Assembly: GCA_043758205.1 (NCBI GenBank)
Contig: JAYVNY010000106.1
Coordinates: 1-10,524, forward strand
Direction: 5' to 3'
Source of the DNA: JANNGC01 sp043758205
GTDB lineage: Bacteria; Verrucomicrobiota; Verrucomicrobiia; Limisphaerales; SIBH01
DNA: 10,524 nt
Position 1 is the first letter of the stretch; the number at the start of each line of letters is the position of its first letter. Made by a program: the position numbers and the translations under genes. The notes under the pieces were generated by a model, which made no database searches, was not told where the DNA came from, and saw only the letters and a list, made by a program, of their open reading frames with translations. Of the stretch, positions 1 through 5,900 are shown piece by piece.

Positions 1-2915
1 TGGTGTGCAGCTACACCATCACGCCCACCAGCCGGGCGCACGGCTTCCTGGCGGCGACGGGTTCCGTCTTCGTCACGTCGCCCACGCTCTGCACCTGGAA
101 CGTGAACCGCACGAACAGTTGGATCACCATCCTCGGGCCCACGAACATCACCGGCACTTCCATCGTGAGCTACGCGGTCGCGCTAAATCCCTTCGCCACG
201 CCGCGCACGTCGGTCATTCGCCTGGCTGGTCTGTCGCACACGGTCACGCAGGACGGAGCGCCCTTCCTGCTCGCGTCCAACAAAACTTTGAACTGCGACG
301 CCGTCTGGAATTTTGATCCGCCGATCAACGCTGGCAACTGTCTCACGCCGGGCGAAACCGTGGCCGTCTTCACCACCTTTACGAACTTCGGCTGCGGCCC
401 GACTTACGTCGCCACCCGCGTGTGGGCCGCGACCAATGCCTGCGGCAGCGGCGTGCTCGCCACCCAGATTGTCACCGTGGTCACACCGCCCCCCATTCTC
501 AATTGCGCGCCAAACAAGACCATCGAATGCACCGACGTGCTGACCTTCGACGCGCCGACGTACCAGGAATATTGCGGCGGCCCGAACATCTCGCTCCGCA
601 TCGTCTCGACCGTCATCGTCACCAACGGCCAGTGCGGCGCGACCTTCGTGGCCACGCGCAGTTGGGAGGCCACGGATTCCTGCGGCTTGAAGGCCACTTG
701 CAGTCAGTCGGTCTTCGTCCTGGACACCACGCCGCCGGTCGTGATTCATGCCGCGAACAAGACGGTGCAATGCGGGGATGTGTGGAGCTTCGACCGCCCG
801 TCCGGCACCGATGGCTGCAACGGCACGAACGTGCAGGTGCTGGTCCTCAGCACCGTGACCAATGTCACCGGCACCTGCGGCTACTCCGCCACGCGCACCT
901 GGCAGCTCGTGGACCCGTGCAACAACATCACGACCAGCACGCAGGTCGTGACCGCCATTGACACGCTGCCGCCGGTGATGACCTGCGCGGCGAACAAGAT
1001 CGTCGAGTGCGGCCAGCCCTGGACGTTCAATGCGCCGACCGCGACCGACTATTGCCTCGGCAACGTCACGAACATCACGGTCATCAGCACCATCACGAAC
1101 CGTGCGAACCAGTGCGGCAACACCTTCACCGCCACGCGCACCTGGCAGGCGTCCGATGGCTGCGGCAACCTGAGCTTCTGCAGCCAGACCGTGCGAATCG
1201 TGGACACCACGGCTCCGACGGCGTTCTGCGCGGGGAACAAGACGATTGAATTCGGCACGGCGTGGAACTTCGACGCGCCCACCGGCCTGGATGATTGCGC
1301 CGGCACGAACGTGACCGTCACCATCGTCAGCACCACGACCAACGCCGGCCCGTGCGGCCCGGCTTTCACCGCCACGCGCGTGTGGGAAGTCGCGGATGCC
1401 TGCACGAACAAGACCAGTTGCACGCAGATCGTCACCGTGCGCGACACCACGCCGCCGGTCCTGGGCGCGATGCCCGACTTGAACGTGAACTGCCTCAGCG
1501 CGTGGTCCTTTGATCCGCTCGTCTCCACGGATGCCTCGGGCACAAACCTCACCACGGTCATTCTCAGCACGATCACCAACGGCACTTGCAGTGCGGGCTT
1601 CACCGTGGTCCGCACCTGGCGCGTGCAGGATCAATGCGGCAACAGCGCGACCCGCACCCAGACCGCGCGCGGACGCGCCTTCGTCACGATCAGCGGCACG
1701 CTCTTCGTGCCGACGAGTTATCCCGCCACCCTGACGGACAGGCGCGTGCCGAACGCCACCGTCATGGGGCCGACGAATACCAGCGCCACGACCCTCGCCG
1801 ACGGCACGTTCGGACTGGTCTTCGACGCGGCGAGCAACGTCATCATCCATCCGCTCGCGCCGCCGCCGCTGGATCCGGCGGAAGGCGTGACCACGCTCGA
1901 CATCTCGCTGGTGCGCCGCCACATCCTGAACCTGGCGAACTTCGATACGCCGTACAAACTGCTCGCCGCCGACGTGGACGGCTCGACCACGGTCTCGACG
2001 CTCGACCTCTCGTTAATGCGCCGTCTCGTGCTCGGACTCACGAACCGCCTGCCCGCCGGGCTGTGGCGCTTCGTGCCGGCCAACTACACCTTCCCGAATC
2101 CGCTCGCGCCGTGGAACGCGCCGACCAACCGCACGTATCCCAGCGTGGCTGCCAACGTCTCCGGCCAGGACTTCGTGGCGGTCAAACTCGGTGACGTGAA
2201 TGCCTCCGGCGCGTTCGGCGCGGTGGGCCAGGCCAAGTCCGCCTCGATTTCCAAGTTTGGCCCCGCCGTCACCTTCCGCGCCAGCAGCGCCTCCAACGTC
2301 ACCGGCACCAGCGTTGTCGTGCGCGTCACGGTCAGCGACTTCAACCAGATCGGCACCGCGCAAGGCACGGTGACATGGGACCCGGCCGTGGTGCGCTTCG
2401 CGCGTATCGAGGAGCTCGGCCTCGCCGGACTGGGCGGGGGCAACTTCGGCACGAACTACATTTCCACCGGCCAGCTCAGCTTCTCGTGGGACGATCCGCA
2501 GGCCGTGGGCGTGACCGTCCCGGACGGCACGGTGATCTTCGCGCTGCGCTTCGACGTGATCGGCGGTCCGGGCAGCCTCTCGCCGGTGGCCTTCAGCGAC
2601 GCCATCGCCGCGTGCGAGGCCTCGGTGAATCTGCAGCCCATCATCTTCCAGAGAGTGGCCGGCGTGGTGAGCGTCCTGGGGGCATCGCCGCAGACGAACC
2701 TCGTGAAGCTGAAGCAGGGCGCGTTCGCCCACGGCACGTTCGGCCTGAGCGTGTCCACGGTCTCAGGCCGCACCTATCTGCTCGAATACACAGATTCGCT
2801 TTCCTCCACGAACTGGATCGCGCTGCCGCCGATCGGCGGCAACGGCGCGGTGCAGACCCTGACCGATCCCTCGCCCGCCGCCGCGCAACGTTTCTACCGG
2901 CTGCGGATCGAATAA
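1..2915 (+). CDS. 5'-truncated large exported adhesion/scaffold protein (BACON, six HYR-like repeats, dockerin, cohesin)
   Basis: The frame is open at the left edge (codons start at base 3) and ends with TAA at 2913-2915. The GTG at 3-5 is not a credible start because the first residues are already inside a domain. Counting from base 3 there are 970 residues. Residues 1-85 resemble a BACON domain (CxYTITPTS, SWITI, final VTQDG). Residues 88-556 are six HYR-like Ig-fold repeats of about 78 residues, most with up to six cysteines and linked by DTTPPV-type motifs. Residues 557-620 resemble a carboxypeptidase-regulatory-like beta domain. Residues 626-735 are dockerin-like, with a calcium loop at D657, D659, S661 and D668. 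Residues 755-892 resemble a cohesin. Residues 895-970 are a C-terminal domain (YLLEYTDSLSSTNW, RFYRLRI) of a type I recall from verrucomicrobial secreted proteins. There is no catalytic motif. The inferred role is surface or matrix binding. The signal peptide should lie upstream, outside the window. The protein could instead be a carbohydrate-binding accessory protein, since BACON domains often occur in such proteins. Confidence 0.88.
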   Translation, partial: VCSYTITPTSRAHGFLAATGSVFVTSPTLCTWNVNRTNSWITILGPTNITGTSIVSYAVALNPFATPRTSVIRLAGLSHTVTQDGAPFLLASNKTLNCDAVWNFDPPINAGNCLTPGETVAVFTTFTNFGCGPTYVATRVWAATNACGSGVLATQIVTVVTPPPILNCAPNKTIECTDVLTFDAPTYQEYCGGPNISLRIVSTVIVTNGQCGATFVATRSWEATDSCGLKATCSQSVFVLDTTPPVVIHAANKTVQCGDVWSFDRPSGTDGCNGTNVQVLVLSTVTNVTGTCGYSATRTWQLVDPCNNITTSTQVVTAIDTLPPVMTCAANKIVECGQPWTFNAPTATDYCLGNVTNITVISTITNRANQCGNTFTATRTWQASDGCGNLSFCSQTVRIVDTTAPTAFCAGNKTIEFGTAWNFDAPTGLDDCAGTNVTVTIVSTTTNAGPCGPAFTATRVWEVADACTNKTSCTQIVTVRDTTPPVLGAMPDLNVNCLSAWSFDPLVSTDASGTNLTTVILSTITNGTCSAGFTVVRTWRVQDQCGNSATRTQTARGRAFVTISGTLFVPTSYPATLTDRRVPNATVMGPTNTSATTLADGTFGLVFDAASNVIIHPLAPPPLDPAEGVTTLDISLVRRHILNLANFDTPYKLLAADVDGSTTVSTLDLSLMRRLVLGLTNRLPAGLWRFVPANYTFPNPLAPWNAPTNRTYPSVAANVSGQDFVAVKLGDVNASGAFGAVGQAKSASISKFGPAVTFRASSASNVTGTSVVVRVTVSDFNQIGTAQGTVTWDPAVVRFARIEELGLAGLGGGNFGTNYISTGQLSFSWDDPQAVGVTVPDGTVIFALRFDVIGGPGSLSPVAFSDAIAACEASVNLQPIIFQRVAGVVSVLGASPQTNLVKLKQGAFAHGTFGLSVSTVSGRTYLLEYTDSLSSTNWIALPPIGGNGAVQTLTDPSPAAAQRFYRLRIE
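264..1670 (+). repeat. Six tandem HYR-like protein repeats in the first gene
   Basis: Six in-frame units of about 234 bases encode residues 88-161, 162-241, 242-320, 321-400, 401-480 and 481-556. The consensus runs: Cys, two residues, NK, (I/V)ECG, W(T/N)F, DxC, (S)T(I/V)TN, CG, TATRTW, DxCGN, CxQ, ending in DTTPPV. Unit 4 has all six cysteines (C328, C336, C351, C371, C387, C393), which would suit disulphide bonding after export. Unit 5 has IEFG in place of IECG and so lacks one cysteine. Unit 6 keeps only three. Unit 1 is the most diverged at its N-terminal edge. The units match the HYR type of extracellular Ig-like fold in pattern; exact family membership is not proved here. Confidence 0.8.
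1878..2207 (+). other. Dockerin-like module of the first protein
   Basis: Residues 626-735 contain two related helix-loop halves: GVTTLDISLVRRHIL, then DVDGSTTVSTLDLSLMRRLV. The second has the classical dockerin calcium pattern, with acidic or polar residues at loop positions 1, 3, 5 and 12. The first keeps only the final Asp. About 45 residues further on comes a DFVAVKLGDVNAS motif that looks like a third half-site. A regulatory-like beta domain followed by this split dockerin is an arrangement I recall from secreted proteins of Bacteroidota with HYR domains. The expected partner is a cohesin; candidates are encoded in this same gene and in the next one. Confidence 0.68.
2265..2678 (+). other. 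Cohesin-like domain of the first protein
   Basis: Residues 755-892 have the cohesin-type pattern of a beta sandwich: VVVRVTVSDF near the start, a GTVTWDPAVVRF strand pair, SFSWDD, then a PDGTVIFALRFDVIG strand and a closing VVSVLG strand. The domain follows the dockerin directly in the same polypeptide. The call rests on pattern recognition; a related Ig-like or CBM-like beta sandwich is possible. Confidence 0.6.
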
Positions 2916-2933
2916 TCAGACAAACAAAACTCT

Positions 2934-5900
2934 ATGAACCCGCAAACGATAAGCCCGAAGACGCGCCGCCAGGCCACGAACTTCCTCCTGTCCCTCGCCC
3001 TGCTGCTCGGCCTCACCGTCGGCTCCGCGCGCGCCGCCACCCTCACCTTCGCCGTGGGCGCGACCAACGCCGTGACCAACTCGCAGGTCGTGGTGCCGAT
3101 CCGCGTGACGAACTTCACGGGCGTCGGAAGCTTTTCGTTCTCTTTCCATTGGGCGACCAACGTGGCGCGCTTCGTGGCGGTCGAGCAGTTCTCTCTCCCC
3201 GGCATGACGACGAACGACTTCGGCATTTTTCCCGATGGCACCATCACGGTGGCGTGGTTTGAACCAAGCAGCGGCGTGACCAACCAGCCGGATGGAGCGA
3301 TGGTCTTTGGCGTGCGACTTCAGTTGGTCGGTCCGGCCAGCGCGACTTGTCCCGTGATAATTGACAGCAATCCGACCGCGTTGTTTGCCGCCACAGACCT
3401 GGTGGAACTGCCGGTCACGAATGCGAACAACATCCTCAGCATTGACCGCACGCTCATCGTGACCTGCCAGCCGGACAAGGTGGTGGAATGCGGGACACCC
3501 TGGCAATTTAATCTGCCCCAGAACGCGGACAGTTGCGGCGGCCTGCCCGTGATCATCAACATTCTCAGCACCGTCACGAACTACACCGGCACCTGCGGTT
3601 TCACCGCCCTCCGCACGTGGGAGATTCTGGATGCTTGCAACAACCGCGCCACGTGCCAGCAAACCGTCACAGCGATTGACACCACGCCGCCCGTTGTCGC
3701 GTGCGCGCCGAACAAGACCATTGAATTTGGCCAGCCGTGGAATTTTGACCGGCCCACGGGCAACGACAGTTGCATCGGCACGAACGTGAACGTCGCTGTC
3801 GTCAGCACCAGCACGAATTTCGGTCCGTGCGGGTTGATGTACACCGCCACCCGGACGTGGAGCGTTTTTGACGGCTGCAGCAACGCGGTCCCCTGCACAC
3901 AAATCGTCACCGTGCGCGACACCACCGCCCCGGTCATCACCTGTGCGCCGGACAAGAACGTGAACTGCCTTGGCGTGTGGACGTTCAATCCGCCGTTCGC
4001 CACGGACATCGCCGACGGCACGAACCTGACCATCACCATCGTCAGCACCGTGACGAACGGAACCTGTGGCTCCAGTTACACGGCCACTCGGACCTGGCGG
4101 GCCACGGACAGTTGCGGAAATTTCTCGCAGTGCAGCCAGACGGCGTTTGGCCGCGCCATTGTGACCGTGAGCGGCACCGCGTTCTTGCCCACGAATTATC
4201 CGCCCACGACTACGGACAGGCGCGTGGCCACCGCCACACTCGTTGGCCCGACGAACATCACGGCGGCCACGGTCGCGGACGGCACGTACAGTCTTGTCTT
4301 TGACGCGGCCAACAATGTGACCGTGCAGCCGGTCGCCCCGACCAGCGGCCAGCCCGCCGACGGCGTGAGCACGCTCGACATTACCATCCTGCGTCGCCAC
4401 ATCCTGAACCTCGCGCCGCTCGACACGCCGTACAAACGACTGGCCGGCGACGTGGACGGTTCCAGCAGCATCACCACGCTCGACTTGTCCTTCGTGCGCC
4501 GCCTCGTGTTGGGTTCGACCAATCGTTTTCCGCGTGGCCTGTGGCGTTTCGTGCCGGCGGATTTCGTGTTCACCAATCCCGCCGTGCCGTGGAGCGCGCC
4601 GACCAACCGTACTTACGCCAGCGTCGGGGCCGACACCGCCGGTCAGGATTTCGTGGCGCTCAAACTGGGCGATGTGAACAACTCATGGACCCCGCCTGCG
4701 GGCGCGGTCGGTTCTCCAAAGAGCACGCCAAAGAAGGGTCCTGTCTCGGCGGGGACGAATGGCGTGACTTTCATTGCTCCGACGACGAGCGGTTTCCCTG
4801 GCGACGAAATCGTAGTGCCGATCATTACGTCCGGTTTCAGTTCCGTGAAGGCGCTGCAATTTACTTTCCGCTGGAACACGCAGTTTCTGACGTTCGTGAA
4901 TCTCGGCACGCTCGGACTGCCCAATATGGCGAGCGACAACTTCAACACAAATTCCGCCGCTAGTTCCGGCTATGTCGCCTTGTCATGGGATTATCCGAAT
5001 GCCGGAACAGTTGACCTTCCTGAAGGTGCGACAATCTTTGAGGCTCGTTTTCGACTGATCGGGGCGCCTTCAAACACTGCTGCCATGTTCTTTGATAATT
5101 CGCCTACTCCGCTAGAAGTGATCGATGGCAACTTCAATATTTTGGCCAGCTCTACAATTGATGGCTCGGTCTTCATCAAACAGCCGAACCGCGCGCCGAA
5201 CCTCGCGACCATCGCCGCGCAGAGCATCAGCGAAGGTGTGTTGTTTAGTCTCACACCTGTGGTCACAGACGCGGATGGGTCGGCGCAGACGCAGACCTTC
5301 TCGCTCGATGCGGCCCCGGCGGGCGCGAGCATCCATCCCACGACTGGGGTGTTCACCTGGACGCCGACGGAGGCGCAGGGGCCGGGCGTGCATCCGGTCA
5401 CGATCCGCGTCACGGACAACGGCACGCCTGCGCCGCTCAACGACACCGAGACATTTTCGATCACGGTCAACGAGGTTAATTCCGCCCCCGTGCTGACGAC
5501 GATTGGCAATTTGAACGCGAACGAGGGCAGCCTGCTTTCGTTCACCGCGACCGCCACGGATTCTGATCTGCCGACGAACGGCCTGACTTTCATGCTCGAA
5601 GGCGCAGTGCCCTCGGGCGCGAGCATCACGGCAGGCGGCGCGTTCACGTGGACGCCGAATGAGGACCAAGGTTCGAGCACGAACACCTTCACCGTGCGCG
5701 TCACGGACAACGGATCGCCTGCATTGACCGATAGTGAGGTCATCACGATCATTGTCGCCGAAGCGAATGGAGCGCCGACGTTGAACGCGATTGGCAGCAA
5801 GACGGTGAACGAAGGTTCCCCGCTCACCTTCACCGCCGTGGGTAACGATTTCGATAGCCCCACCCAAGCGTTGGCCTACAGCCTGTTCAACGCACCCTCG

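Noticed and set aside
3..5. GTG as the start codon of the first gene
   Set aside because: The domain that begins at this point already lacks its upstream context, no signal peptide follows, and the frame is open to the window edge.
183..1922. A 579-codon minus-strand open frame opposite the first gene (with a similar 494-codon one at 2916-4400)
   Set aside because: The composition is the same Arg-rich, low-information type; the apparent internal repeats merely mirror the HYR-like repeats on the coding strand.
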